A stretch of DNA of 31,441 bases from NCBI GenBank assembly GCA_013288455.1, contig JABDBU010000001.1, forward strand, positions 1-31,441, written 5' to 3'. The stretch comes from Gammaproteobacteria bacterium (GTDB lineage Bacteria; Pseudomonadota; Gammaproteobacteria; Diplorickettsiales; Diplorickettsiaceae). Shown piece after piece: positions 15,016-23,568 of the stretch; within the stretch, counting starts at the first letter, position 1, and every line of letters begins with the position of its first letter. Position numbers and translations under genes: made by a program. The notes below the pieces were generated by a model. It saw only the letters and a list, made by a program, of their open reading frames with translations. It made no database searches and was not told the DNA's origin.

Positions 15016-16842
15016 CTAGCCTTTTAAAGAAAAATAAACGCGTTTAGCTAGTGTCTTACTAATTCCTGGCACTTTTTCAATATCGCCAGGACTCGCTGAT
15101 TGTAGTCCTTGTAAACCACCGAATTGCCGCAACAATTCCCGTCTACGCTGCTTACCTATGCCAGGAATTTTTTCCAAAAGAGAAGTTTGGCGTCGTTTTG
15201 CACGTCGACCTCGATGACCCGCTATTGCAAAGCGATGCGCTTCATCACGAATCTGCTGTATTAGGTGTAAGGCTGGTGCATCTACTGTTAAATGAATAGG
15301 AGACCTTTTTTGAGATAAAAACAACTTCTCTAAACCTGGTTTACGCCCGGGACCTTTGGCGACAGCAACTAATACAACACCAGTGATTTGCAACTCTTCC
15401 AGTACTTGTTCCGCTTGTTTTAATTGTCCTTTTCCACCATCGATAAACAAGACATCGGGAAGCATCTCTTGATGCATTTTGGCATTTCGATAATGACGTC
15501 TCAGTGCCTGTTTAATTGCTGCATAATCGTCTCCTGGGATAGTTCCCTCGATATTAAAACGACGGTAGTCCCTCTTACGTGGACCACGTTGATCAAACAC
15601 AACACAAGAAGCTACCGTGGCTTCCCCTTGACTATGACTACTATCAAAGCATTCCAAACGTTGTGGTAAACTAGCTAATTGCAATGCCGTTTGCAAATTC
15701 TCCAGCTGCGTATAAAAAATTTGCCCGTTTCGTGCATGTGCATCCAGCGCTTGCCTAGCATTTTCGCTTGCCAGTGCAAGCCACTCTCGGCGTTTACCCA
15801 TCACCTTGTCTGAAATTTTCACCGAATGTTGTGCACGTTCAGTTAATGCATTGATTAACCATATTTTATCCTTCAACCGTTTTTCCACCACTATTTCTAC
15901 AGGAACCGTGTGTTGGCTTTCTGCTTGTAAATAAAACTGTGATATAAAGGCAGATAAAACCTCCGCATCAGTTAGCGTAATGGGTACCTCTGGAAAATAG
16001 GCTTTCCCTCCCAACAGACGACCATCACGAACCTGCATTACATAAAACACATAGAGCCCAACATGATGCGCACAACTAAAAATATCCAATTCTCCCTGCC
16101 CGACACTAATCACCTGTTTCTGCTGAATTTCTCTTAAAAAGGAAATTTGGTCGCGTAAATACGCGGCAGATTCATAATCAAATTGATTAGCTGCATCTTC
16201 CATTTGTTCTGCTAAACTCGTTATGATCGCTTGATTTTTTCCATCCAGAAACAAAATAGTACGCTCGACATCCCTGTTATAATCCTCCGGGGTAATAAGA
16301 CCCACACAAGGACCAGTACAACGCTTAATCTGATATTGTAAACAAGGACGTGAACGATTACGAAAAAAACTATCCTCACAGGATCGTATCTTAAAAAGCT
16401 TTTGCAGTAAATTTACAGTTTCCCTCACAGCAGCTACACTGGGGAAAGGACCAAAATAACGATTTTCTTTTATCCGTGTTCCACGATAAAAAGACAAACG
16501 CGGATAACTTTGTTGCACACTTAATGCAATGTAAGGATAACTTTTATCATCACGTAGCAGAATATTATAGTGCGGCTTCATTTGTTTAATGAGATTACTT
16601 TCTAACAAAAGTGCCTGGTTTTCTGTTTCAGTACTGATCGTTTCTATAGCGACCACATATCGCATCAATGAGGCGACACGGCTATTTTTTCGTCCTCTAA
16701 AATAACTATTCACTCTTTTTTTTAAATTACGCGCTTTCCCTACATACAGTACTTCCTGCTTTGCATTTAAAAACAGGTAAACCCCTGCACTGCTGCTTAA
16801 AAACAGCAAACTCGCTTTTAGATCATCACGATCTTTAAGCAT
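15016..16842 (-). CDS. uvrC: Excinuclease ABC subunit C
   Basis: A 608-residue nuclease of nucleotide excision repair; it cuts on both sides of a lesion marked by UvrAB. The GIY-YIG domain for the 3' cut is at the N-terminus (GVYLFLNAKQEVLYVGKARN). The UvrB-binding UVR segment follows in the middle (FDYESAAYLRDQISFLREIQ). The RNase H-like domain for the 5' cut has ECFDSSHSQG and the later LPDVLFIDGGKGQL. The helix-hairpin-helix tail has KIPGIGKQRRRELLRQFGG. Length and domain order are normal. Its ATG is only three bases after the uvrY stop, so translation is probably coupled. Confidence 0.97.
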   Translation of the reverse strand: MLKDRDDLKASLLFLSSSAGVYLFLNAKQEVLYVGKARNLKKRVNSYFRGRKNSRVASLMRYVVAIETISTETENQALLLESNLIKQMKPHYNILLRDDKSYPYIALSVQQSYPRLSFYRGTRIKENRYFGPFPSVAAVRETVNLLQKLFKIRSCEDSFFRNRSRPCLQYQIKRCTGPCVGLITPEDYNRDVERTILFLDGKNQAIITSLAEQMEDAANQFDYESAAYLRDQISFLREIQQKQVISVGQGELDIFSCAHHVGLYVFYVMQVRDGRLLGGKAYFPEVPITLTDAEVLSAFISQFYLQAESQHTVPVEIVVEKRLKDKIWLINALTERAQHSVKISDKVMGKRREWLALASENARQALDAHARNGQIFYTQLENLQTALQLASLPQRLECFDSSHSQGEATVASCVVFDQRGPRKRDYRRFNIEGTIPGDDYAAIKQALRRHYRNAKMHQEMLPDVLFIDGGKGQLKQAEQVLEELQITGVVLVAVAKGPGRKPGLEKLFLSQKRSPIHLTVDAPALHLIQQIRDEAHRFAIAGHRGRRAKRRQTSLLEKIPGIGKQRRRELLRQFGGLQGLQSASPGDIEKVPGISKTLAKRVYFSLKG

Positions 16843-16845
16843 TTT

Positions 16846-17538
16846 TTACTTATCTTCTGCAGGCATTGCAGGCATTGATTTTTCTCCTACTCCTCCATTT
16901 CCATCGTCATCCACCATGCTATATCGAATAGCAAGATGCGTTAGCTCTACGTCGTTATGCACACCAAGTTTTTCAAACAAACGATAGCGGTAGGTGTTGA
17001 CTGTTTTTGGACTTAAACAGAGCTGCTTAGCAATGGCATTCACTTTGGTGCCTTGTGTCACCATATACATCACCTGCAGTTCACGTTCAGAAAGTTGCGC
17101 AAAAGGAGACTTTGCTGCATTGCACACTTGACGCAACGCCATACTCTGCGCAATTTCTAAGGTAATATAGATCTGTCCAGCTACAACTTTACGAATCGCT
17201 GTAATCAATTCTTCGGCATTGGTATCTTTTGTAACATAGCCAACGGCACCAACTCGAACTAAGCGATCAGGGAAAGGACCTTCCCTACAAACAGTCACTA
17301 CAATTATTTTTAATTTGGGGTTGACACGCATAAGCCTACGCGTCGCATCAAGACCGCCGATTCCTGGCATCTTCAGGTCCATTAACACAACATCCGGTTT
17401 AGTTGCCTTCACCAGATTAATGGCTTGTTCACCATTTTCTGCTTCGCCCACGACTTTTATATCACGAACGTCCTCTAACAGGCGCTTCATGCCTAAACGC
17501 ACCAACGCATGATCGTCGACGATGACCACGTTAATCAT
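16846..17538 (-). CDS. uvrY: NarL/FixJ-family response regulator (UvrY/GacA/LetA type)
   Basis: A 230-residue response regulator. The receiver domain begins MINVVIVDDHALVRLGMKRL and holds the phosphoacceptor in VVLMDLKMPG; the LuxR-type DNA-binding domain contains SERELQVMYMVTQG and LSPKTVNTYRYRLFEKLGVH. Its position before uvrC identifies it as the UvrY/GacA/LetA orthologue, which with a BarA/GacS-type kinase controls Csr/Rsm small RNAs and, in Legionella, the switch to the transmissive state. An upstream in-frame extension exists but would translate the tRNA-Ser gene, so the ATG at 17538 is chosen; GAGGAG lies upstream, slightly far. The last residues (PAMPAEDK) come from a short direct repeat in the DNA. 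Confidence 0.93.
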   Translation of the reverse strand: MINVVIVDDHALVRLGMKRLLEDVRDIKVVGEAENGEQAINLVKATKPDVVLMDLKMPGIGGLDATRRLMRVNPKLKIIVVTVCREGPFPDRLVRVGAVGYVTKDTNAEELITAIRKVVAGQIYITLEIAQSMALRQVCNAAKSPFAQLSERELQVMYMVTQGTKVNAIAKQLCLSPKTVNTYRYRLFEKLGVHNDVELTHLAIRYSMVDDDGNGGVGEKSMPAMPAEDK

Positions 17539-17580
17539 GGCGTGTGAATACTCCTCTTGTCCATGTACTACGACAGCACT

Positions 17581-17670
17581 TGGCGGAGGGGCAGGGATTC
17601 GAACCCTGGAAGGGGTAATCCCCTTAACGGTTTTCAAGACCGCCGCTTTCAACCACTCAGCCACCCCTCC
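17581..17670 (-). tRNA. tRNA-Ser (UGA)
   Basis: A 90-base class II tRNA on the minus strand: acceptor GGAGGGG/CCCCTCC, anticodon stem-loop CGGTCTTGAAAACCG (anticodon UGA), long variable arm GGGGATTACCCC, T-arm GGTTCGAATCC, discriminator G and an encoded CCA. It lies 42 bases upstream of the uvrY start and may be cotranscribed with uvrY-uvrC-pgsA. Confidence 0.96.
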
Positions 17671-17684
17671 ATTCTAACTACTGT

Positions 17685-17693
17685 ATTTTAGCA
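17685..17693 (-). promoter_or_regulatory. Extended -10 promoter element of tRNA-Ser (UGA)
   Basis: On the minus strand TGC-TAAAAT ends 15 bases before the tRNA 5' end. The TGn extension can compensate for the poor -35 (CTACAT, 17 bases upstream). Confidence 0.45.
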
Positions 17694-17752
17694 TAAAGCC
17701 ATCTAAGATGTAGATCGCGGAAGAAAGAGGGGGAAACATTAAAACGTCCATG

Positions 17753-18223
17753 CTAATTTAGTCCCCGCCGACGCTGTACAAAAAATTCTCGCAGAATTTC
17801 AGCAGATTCGTCGGCCAGCAAGCCATCCGTTATCAAAAAACGGTGATGAATCCCCTGATTTTGTAAAATGCTGAACACGCTGCCCGATGTCACTGATGGG
17901 TTATCATATGCTGCAAAAACAAGGCGACTAATTCTAGCGTGAATCATAGCACCTGTGCACATGAGACAAGGTTCCAGCGTAACGTACAAAGTAGAACCTA
18001 ATAAACGATGATTATTCACCGTTTTCGCCGCCTTGCGTAACACTAACATCTCCGCATGCGCTGTAGGATCACACTGTGTAATAGTCTGATTGCTGGCGGT
18101 AACTATCAAAGTTCCATTGAGCAGCAGCACAGCGCCCACGGGCACCTCCCCCTGTTTTTCAGCTTGTTTAGCAAGAACAAGGGCTTTACGCATCCAGTAA
18201 ACATCGATATCACGCCAACCCAT
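17753..18223 (-). CDS. tadA: tRNA-specific adenosine deaminase
   Basis: A 156-residue zinc deaminase that converts the wobble adenosine of tRNA-Arg(ACG) to inosine. The zinc site and catalytic Glu are in TAHAEM, and the PCxxC pair is in LEPCLMCTGAMIHARI. The ending with FFVQRRRG is typical. An upstream GTG at 18241 would add six residues; the ATG at 18223 (MGWRDIDVYWM) matches the family start better. It is the last gene of the rnr-rlmB-small protein-tadA run, with ~45 bases to the gene before it. Confidence 0.94.
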   Translation of the reverse strand: MGWRDIDVYWMRKALVLAKQAEKQGEVPVGAVLLLNGTLIVTASNQTITQCDPTAHAEMLVLRKAAKTVNNHRLLGSTLYVTLEPCLMCTGAMIHARISRLVFAAYDNPSVTSGSVFSILQNQGIHHRFLITDGLLADESAEILREFFVQRRRGLN

Positions 18224-18270
18224 GACACACCCGTAAAGCACAAATAGAGGTCACGGTCACGGAAATTCAA

Positions 18271-18504
18271 TTAGCTTTTACAACCACACTGTTTGCAATG
18301 ATCACACGCGCACCGACACAATTTACGTCGATGGCAACATAAGTATTTAATCAAGGCCCCCACAGCCAAGATAGGCAACATAATATCAAAAAAACGAGAA
18401 GCCACAACGATATAGTCGACATAGTCTGGTTTAGCCATACTGGCTGCAATAGCCATAACCACAGCAACAACTATCACTACCACTGGAAAAATTCTACGAT
18501 ACAT
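18271..18504 (-). CDS. Small membrane protein with Cys-rich tail, unknown function
   Basis: A 77-residue protein I do not recognise. Residues 6-22 and ~40-55 form two hydrophobic helices; the last 22 residues hold eight Cys and two His (positions 56, 57, 63, 65, 67, 70, 73, 75 for Cys) among Arg/Lys. That layout suggests a membrane-anchored metal-binding or redox tail. The first helix could alternatively be an uncleaved signal anchor. I chose ATG 18504 because AAAGGAGAG stands just upstream; a longer reading from 18573 lacks such a site. It lies between rlmB and tadA, same strand, so it is probably expressed with rnr-rlmB. Confidence 0.75.
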   Translation of the reverse strand: MYRRIFPVVVIVVAVVMAIAASMAKPDYVDYIVVASRFFDIMLPILAVGALIKYLCCHRRKLCRCACDHCKQCGCKS

Positions 18505-18583
18505 AACACACTCTCCTTTTAACTGGATAGACAAAATCAATTCTTGGCTAAAGGGCGGTTGCCATATTACCATACTCTGAATT

Positions 18584-19363
18584 TCAGGACATCTCTCTAA
18601 AGTGCCCTTTAGATGGACATGGCACTGCTCTTTGCCTCAGCACCTCAAATAAACAAACACCTGTCGCCACAGAAACGTTTAAACTCTCCACGGTCCCTTG
18701 CATAGGAATGACCAATAAATTATCGCAAAGCGCTTTTGTTAAACGCCGTAAACCCTGACCTTCTCCGCCTAATACCAAAGCAATGGCAGCAGTTAAATCC
18801 GCTGTGTACAGCGACTGATGCGCGCTGCTATCCAGTCCATAAATCCATATTCCTAATTTTTTCAATTGTCGTAATGTATTCGCTAAATTCGTCACTGTAA
18901 TGATAGGGGTTGTTTCCGTCGCACCCGCCGCTACTTTTCGGACCACCGGCGTCACATTCACTGACCGATCACGAGTGAGAATAACAGCATCAACATTCGT
19001 CGCATTGGCTGAACGTAAACAAGCTCCGAGATTATGTGGATCCTGAATCTGATCGACTACCAATAGCAAAGCGGGTCTTGTTAAATTAGCAATAACACTT
19101 AACAAATCATTTTCTATCTTTCTCGCAAGAGATCTGGCCTCTATTAACACCCCTTGATGTTGTTCTCCATTCGTCCATTGATCGAACTGGCTCCGTGACA
19201 ACACCTGTACTGCAATGTGTTGATGTGCTGCAAGGTGAAGAATAGACCGTATACGTTTATTATCCCGTCCTTCCTGGACGCAGAGCTGTACTACTCTATG
19301 GGGTGATTCTTCCAAGATAGCTTTAACTGCATGAAAACCAAAAATAATTTCTTTTTTAGACAT
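18584..19363 (-). CDS. rlmB: 23S rRNA (guanosine-2251 2'-O)-methyltransferase
   Basis: A 259-residue SPOUT methyltransferase. The N-terminal substrate-binding domain opens KKEIIFGFHAVKAIL; the knotted catalytic domain shows DQIQDPHNLGACLRSANATN, the LVLGGEGQGLRRLTKALCD loop and LNVSVATGVCLFEVLRQR, which bind S-adenosylmethionine. It methylates G2251 in the ribosomal P loop. It starts 11 bases after rnr, the standard gammaproteobacterial pair. Confidence 0.96.
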   Translation of the reverse strand: MSKKEIIFGFHAVKAILEESPHRVVQLCVQEGRDNKRIRSILHLAAHQHIAVQVLSRSQFDQWTNGEQHQGVLIEARSLARKIENDLLSVIANLTRPALLLVVDQIQDPHNLGACLRSANATNVDAVILTRDRSVNVTPVVRKVAAGATETTPIITVTNLANTLRQLKKLGIWIYGLDSSAHQSLYTADLTAAIALVLGGEGQGLRRLTKALCDNLLVIPMQGTVESLNVSVATGVCLFEVLRQRAVPCPSKGHFREMS

Positions 19364-19374
19364 GCGACTTACTT

Positions 19375-21627
19375 TTATTTATTAGCGTTTTTTTTTCGAC
19401 TTTTTTTCCTTTTTTGTTTTTTTAATTGACAAAAATTTTTAATTTGTTTTTCATCCGCCAGCTCAAAATCAATCTTGCGTTGATCTAGATCGACACGCCC
19501 TACTTTAACCCCCAAGCTATCACCTAAACGATAGACAATTCCAGTACGCTCACCACGCAAACGATGCCGCTTAGGATCAAATTGATAATAATCATTATGC
19601 AGAGCGGTTACATGCACCAACCCTTCAACATAGATATTTTTCAATTCAACAAATAAACCAAAGCCAGTTACATTGGTAATAATACCTTCAAACACTTCAC
19701 CAACGCGGTCACGCATAAACTCACACTTGAGCCAATCCAAAACCTCTCGCGTTGCTTCATCGGCACGACGCTCCGTGGTTGAACAATGCTCGCCCAAGCG
19801 GCTTATCGTGACGGCATCATAAATAAAATGCTTCGGCTTACGCTTGGCTAAAACATGCCGAATTGCTCTGTGCGTTATTAAATCCGGATATCGACGGATG
19901 GGAGAAGTAAAATGAGTGTAGGCATTAAATGCCAAACCAAAATGGCCAATATTATCCGGGCTATACACTGCCTGGCTCAAAGATCGCAAAAGTACCGTTC
20001 GAATAAGATGTGCATCAGGTCGATCAACAATGGATCGTAACAGCGCAGAATAATCTGCTGCTTGCGGAATTTTTCCACCGGGTAAACGCAGGCCTAATTC
20101 AGCCAAAAATTCTCTCAAATCAGCTAATTTTTCAGCTACTGGTACTGCATGAACACGAAATAAAATAGGAATCTTAGCTTTTAATAAAAAATGTGCAGCA
20201 GAAACATTGGCAAGTAACATACACTCCTCAATAATACGATGTGCCACTGTTCGCTCTACGGGAACGATCTGTTTAATTTTACGATTTTGAGCAAAAACAA
20301 CCCGAGTTTCCGTCGTTTCAAAGTCGATCGCTCCGCGTGTTTCACGATTTTTCCGTAATAATTCGTATAAAGCATATAGATCGTTAAGATGAGGCAATAA
20401 ATCCCTGTGACTTAGCGGACAATTTTTATGATGCAACCAAGCCGCCACCTCGTTATAAATCAGCCTCGCTCGCGAATGAATCACAGCGGGATAAAACTCA
20501 AATTGCTTGAGCTCTCCCTTGGCTGAAATTTGCATGTCACAAACTAGACATAAGCGGTTTAATTGAGGTTTCAAAGAACAAAGCTCGTTAGATAGAAGCT
20601 CCGGAAGCATCGGAACCACGGTATTTGGAAAGTAAACGGAGTTCCCTCGTGCCTGTGCCTCTTTATCAAGCTCGCTTTCAGGATTCACATAATGGCTCAC
20701 GTCAGCAATTGCCACGACCAAGCGCCACCGCTTCTTTTGTCGTTCACAGTACACTGCATCATCAAAATCTTTGGCATCTTCACCGTCAATGGTTACGAAA
20801 GGCAGCTGTGATAAATCTTTGCGCGCCTGATCAACAGGTAATAAACCCTCTTGCAACTGCGTTATCTCTGTTTGCACGGAATCTGGCCATGTGTGCGGAA
20901 TATTGTAATTACGAATCGCTATCTCAATCTCTAAGCCTGGTGCCATGTGATCGCCTAATATTTCGGTAATGCGACCAATGGCTTGTTTACGAAAACTGGG
21001 GTAACTCGTTATTTCAACGACAACAATCTGACCTGGTTGAGCTCCACCTTGATCCTCTGCACCAACTAAAATATCCTGAGCAACTCGGGTATTGGAAGGA
21101 ACGACAAAGGCCACTCCTTTTTCAGTAAAAAAACGACCTACAAACGAAGGAGTATTATGTTCCAACACTTCGGCAATCACCCCTTCGCGACGATTTCGTT
21201 TATCTATACCCACCACTCGTGCTAAAACACGATCACCGTGAAACACACATTGCATTTGACGAGCATTGAGATATAAATCATCGCTGCCGTCATCAGGCAC
21301 AAGAAATCCAAATCCATCCTTATGACCGATGATACGTCCCCTAACCAAGTTCATCTTATCTGGCAACCCATATCCTTTACGACGAGTTAAGACAATTTGC
21401 CCATCGCGCTCCATTGCACACAAACGGCGACGCAGTGCCTCCTGCTGCTCAGGATCCTCCTCTAGACCTAAAATTCGATACAGTTCATCACGTTTGACAA
21501 GGTGACCACACTCTTTCAGATAGCCCAAAATATATTCCCGACTCGGGATAGGGTTGGTGTATTTCTCTGCTTCACGCTTGGCAAATGGATCAAGAGGGAG
21601 TTTTGGTTTCTTACTGGAAAATCTCAT
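19375..21627 (-). CDS. rnr: Ribonuclease R
   Basis: A 750-residue 3'-5' exoribonuclease that degrades structured RNA, including rRNA and mRNA, and takes part in trans-translation. An N-terminal helix-turn-helix region and cold-shock domains come first. The RNB catalytic domain has VTIDGEDAKDFDDAVYCE, with its metal-binding aspartates, and FTSPIRRYPDLITHRAI. The S1 domain follows (GEVFEGIITNVTGFGLFVEL), then a Lys-rich tail. A GTG at 21636 would add three residues; the ATG at 21627 follows an AGTGAG-like ribosome site. The long basic tail is typical of RNase R and separates it from RNase II. Confidence 0.96.
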   Translation of the reverse strand: MRFSSKKPKLPLDPFAKREAEKYTNPIPSREYILGYLKECGHLVKRDELYRILGLEEDPEQQEALRRRLCAMERDGQIVLTRRKGYGLPDKMNLVRGRIIGHKDGFGFLVPDDGSDDLYLNARQMQCVFHGDRVLARVVGIDKRNRREGVIAEVLEHNTPSFVGRFFTEKGVAFVVPSNTRVAQDILVGAEDQGGAQPGQIVVVEITSYPSFRKQAIGRITEILGDHMAPGLEIEIAIRNYNIPHTWPDSVQTEITQLQEGLLPVDQARKDLSQLPFVTIDGEDAKDFDDAVYCERQKKRWRLVVAIADVSHYVNPESELDKEAQARGNSVYFPNTVVPMLPELLSNELCSLKPQLNRLCLVCDMQISAKGELKQFEFYPAVIHSRARLIYNEVAAWLHHKNCPLSHRDLLPHLNDLYALYELLRKNRETRGAIDFETTETRVVFAQNRKIKQIVPVERTVAHRIIEECMLLANVSAAHFLLKAKIPILFRVHAVPVAEKLADLREFLAELGLRLPGGKIPQAADYSALLRSIVDRPDAHLIRTVLLRSLSQAVYSPDNIGHFGLAFNAYTHFTSPIRRYPDLITHRAIRHVLAKRKPKHFIYDAVTISRLGEHCSTTERRADEATREVLDWLKCEFMRDRVGEVFEGIITNVTGFGLFVELKNIYVEGLVHVTALHNDYYQFDPKRHRLRGERTGIVYRLGDSLGVKVGRVDLDQRKIDFELADEKQIKNFCQLKKQKRKKSRKKNANK

Positions 21628-21778
21628 TGTACTCACTTTAAAAATAGGCCCATGTACACCTGAATTATCGAACTTGCTGCTTCAAATTCCATCATTTCAA
21701 GACGAAAACACTTTTAAAAATACCTCTTATAAGCCTGTATTTCTATTTTTAAAAACACTCAAAGCAGACCGTTTTATC

Positions 21779-22522
21779 CTAAACTAAATTCAGCGAGATG
21801 TCGCCAAACGCTCCCTGAAATAAAGTGATGGCAACTAAACCGGCTGTTTCGGTCCGTAAAATACGCGGGCCTAAGCATATAGGAACACAGCCAGCGGCTA
21901 TCGCTAAACTGATTTCAGTTTTTGACCAACCTCCCTCGGGACCCACAAATATCACAACGCGCGGTGCGGAGCTCTTCAATTTTGAAATAGCTTGCACAGC
22001 GGTAGGAATCAAAATGGCACGAATATCGGCTTTTATTTCGTTGACTGCTACCACTAAAGGGATTGGCTGGGAAACGGATGGTATCTGCGTTCTACCGGAT
22101 TGCTCACAAGCGGCTAGCACGACCGCTTGCCAATGTAGTAAACGTTTTTTCCAACGTTCCATAGATAATTTTATACACGAATGCTCGACTAGTAATGGCA
22201 CAATCCGTGTAACGCCTAATTCTACTGCTTTTTGCAGGGTGTAGTCCATCCTTTCAGGTCGACTAATAGCTTGGCCTAAAACAATCTGTAGGGGAGATTC
22301 TCGAGTAATTTGACTGTACTCACCCACTTGTACGGAAACGCTATTTTTTTCAATAGAAACAATTTTTGCTAAAAATTCTCCACCTTCACCGTTAAATAAC
22401 GTAAACTCGCTACCTACCGTTGCGCGTAGCACGCCGACTAAATGGTGCGCTGCCGCTTTGGACAAATTGATTAGATCATCTGTGCATAGCGGTTGTGGTT
22501 GATAGATACGGGTAAGACGCAT
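21779..22522 (-). CDS. rsmE: 16S rRNA (uracil-1498-N3)-methyltransferase
   Basis: A 247-residue SPOUT methyltransferase acting on U1498 of 16S rRNA. The N-terminal PUA-like part starts MRLTRIYQPQPL; the catalytic part has QKAVELGVTRIVPLLVEHSC, FVGPEGGWSKTEI and LGPRILRTETAGLVAI, the knot and cofactor motifs. I chose ATG 22522 because GAGG precedes it; a longer frame begins at 22540. It is divergent from lolB, with a 70-base shared upstream region (22523-22592). Confidence 0.95.
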   Translation of the reverse strand: MRLTRIYQPQPLCTDDLINLSKAAAHHLVGVLRATVGSEFTLFNGEGGEFLAKIVSIEKNSVSVQVGEYSQITRESPLQIVLGQAISRPERMDYTLQKAVELGVTRIVPLLVEHSCIKLSMERWKKRLLHWQAVVLAACEQSGRTQIPSVSQPIPLVVAVNEIKADIRAILIPTAVQAISKLKSSAPRVVIFVGPEGGWSKTEISLAIAAGCVPICLGPRILRTETAGLVAITLFQGAFGDISLNLV

Positions 22523-22592
22523 AAAATGCCTCAGCCACATCTCTTAAACTTTGTGTGTCTTCATCAGCTTCAATCGATTTGCACAAATTATT

Positions 22593-23195
22593 ATGAAAAA
22601 AACTATAATACTCATCTTAACGTTTTTTTTCACGGCTTGCTCAAGTTTTTATCAAGCACCTCCCGTCTATCGATCAATGAATCATTATCTACCATGGGCT
22701 CAGCGTAAGGCACAACTCAATGCTTTATCCGACTGGCAAGCAAACGGAAATATTACTATACATGCACAAACAGGATATGGTACAAATACGTCATTCAGCT
22801 GGCAGCAAATTGGACAAAATTATCAACTACGATTATTTGGTCCTTTTGGCATACAAAGCATCCTACTTGCTGGAAATCCTCGACAGGTTACGCTGTTAGC
22901 CCATGATCAAGCCGTCACCGCACGTAATGCAGAAGAATTACTGGCACGACAACTGGGATTGCACTTGCCTGTTTCACAGTTGTATTACTGGTTACGTGGA
23001 TTACCAGCGCCACAAGCTCGTTATCGCATCAACCTAGATGCTTATAATCGCGCGATGAAATTACGTCAATCTGGCTGGCATATTAACTACTTACAATATA
23101 CAAATCGTGGAAAAGTAGACATTCCACAACGGATCGATCTTTATAATTGCCAGTGGAAAATAAACATTCTAATAACGGATTGGAATCTTAAATGA
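22593..23195 (+). CDS. lolB: Outer-membrane lipoprotein receptor LolB
   Basis: A 200-residue lipoprotein. The signal peptide MKKTIILILTFFFTAC ends in a lipobox (FTAC), and Cys would become the lipidated first residue. LolB takes lipoproteins from the LolA carrier and inserts them in the outer membrane. The mature part begins with the family's LSDWQANGNITI and contains SFSWQQIGQNYQLRLFGPFG, followed by the later YYWLRGLPAP segment. The start is set at the ATG of the signal peptide; the longer frame from 22551 has no ribosome site. In relatives ispE and prs follow; here a 222-base gap and tRNA-Gln follow, with no ispE. Confidence 0.93.
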   Translation: MKKTIILILTFFFTACSSFYQAPPVYRSMNHYLPWAQRKAQLNALSDWQANGNITIHAQTGYGTNTSFSWQQIGQNYQLRLFGPFGIQSILLAGNPRQVTLLAHDQAVTARNAEELLARQLGLHLPVSQLYYWLRGLPAPQARYRINLDAYNRAMKLRQSGWHINYLQYTNRGKVDIPQRIDLYNCQWKINILITDWNLK

Positions 23196-23417
23196 TCCAA
23201 TGAAGAAATGACCAGTGAGAGCGAGTATCAGACTACATGTAATTTTTTTACATCCCTAATTGACATAAAAGGCAACAATCCTCAGAATACAAACGTTTTC
23301 GATTGGATGTTCAAGAACACATGGTAGCTTTGAGATATTATTCCGCAAGGTTGACCGGTGACAGGTGTCATCTTTACGATCGCCTTTACAAATGTATGAA
23401 TGGGTTCTATGGAAGAT

Positions 23418-23492
23418 TGGGGTGTCGCCAAGTGGTAAGGCACCGGGTTTTGATCTCGGCATTCCTAGGTTCGAATCCTAGCACCCCAGCCA
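23418..23492 (+). tRNA. tRNA-Gln (UUG)
   Basis: A 75-base tRNA: acceptor TGGGGTG/CACCCCA, D-arm CGCCAAGTGGTAAGGC, anticodon loop TTTTGAT (anticodon UUG), T-arm GGTTCGAATCC, discriminator G, encoded CCA. It closely resembles E. coli tRNA-Gln. It lies upstream of prs, as in many gammaproteobacteria. Confidence 0.96.
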
Positions 23493-23568
23493 GTATCTAC
23501 CGACTAAATTTTTTGTTTCTCCTGTCTTATTTCGTTAATTCATTCACACCGACTTAAGGGGAAACTCT

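Noticed and set aside
17539..17664. N-terminal extension of the response regulator
   Set aside because: Its codons lie in the tRNA-Ser gene; the receiver domain begins at 17538.
21825..22244. Plus-strand 139-codon frame opposite rsmE
   Set aside because: It is antisense to a clearly conserved gene, without a ribosome site.
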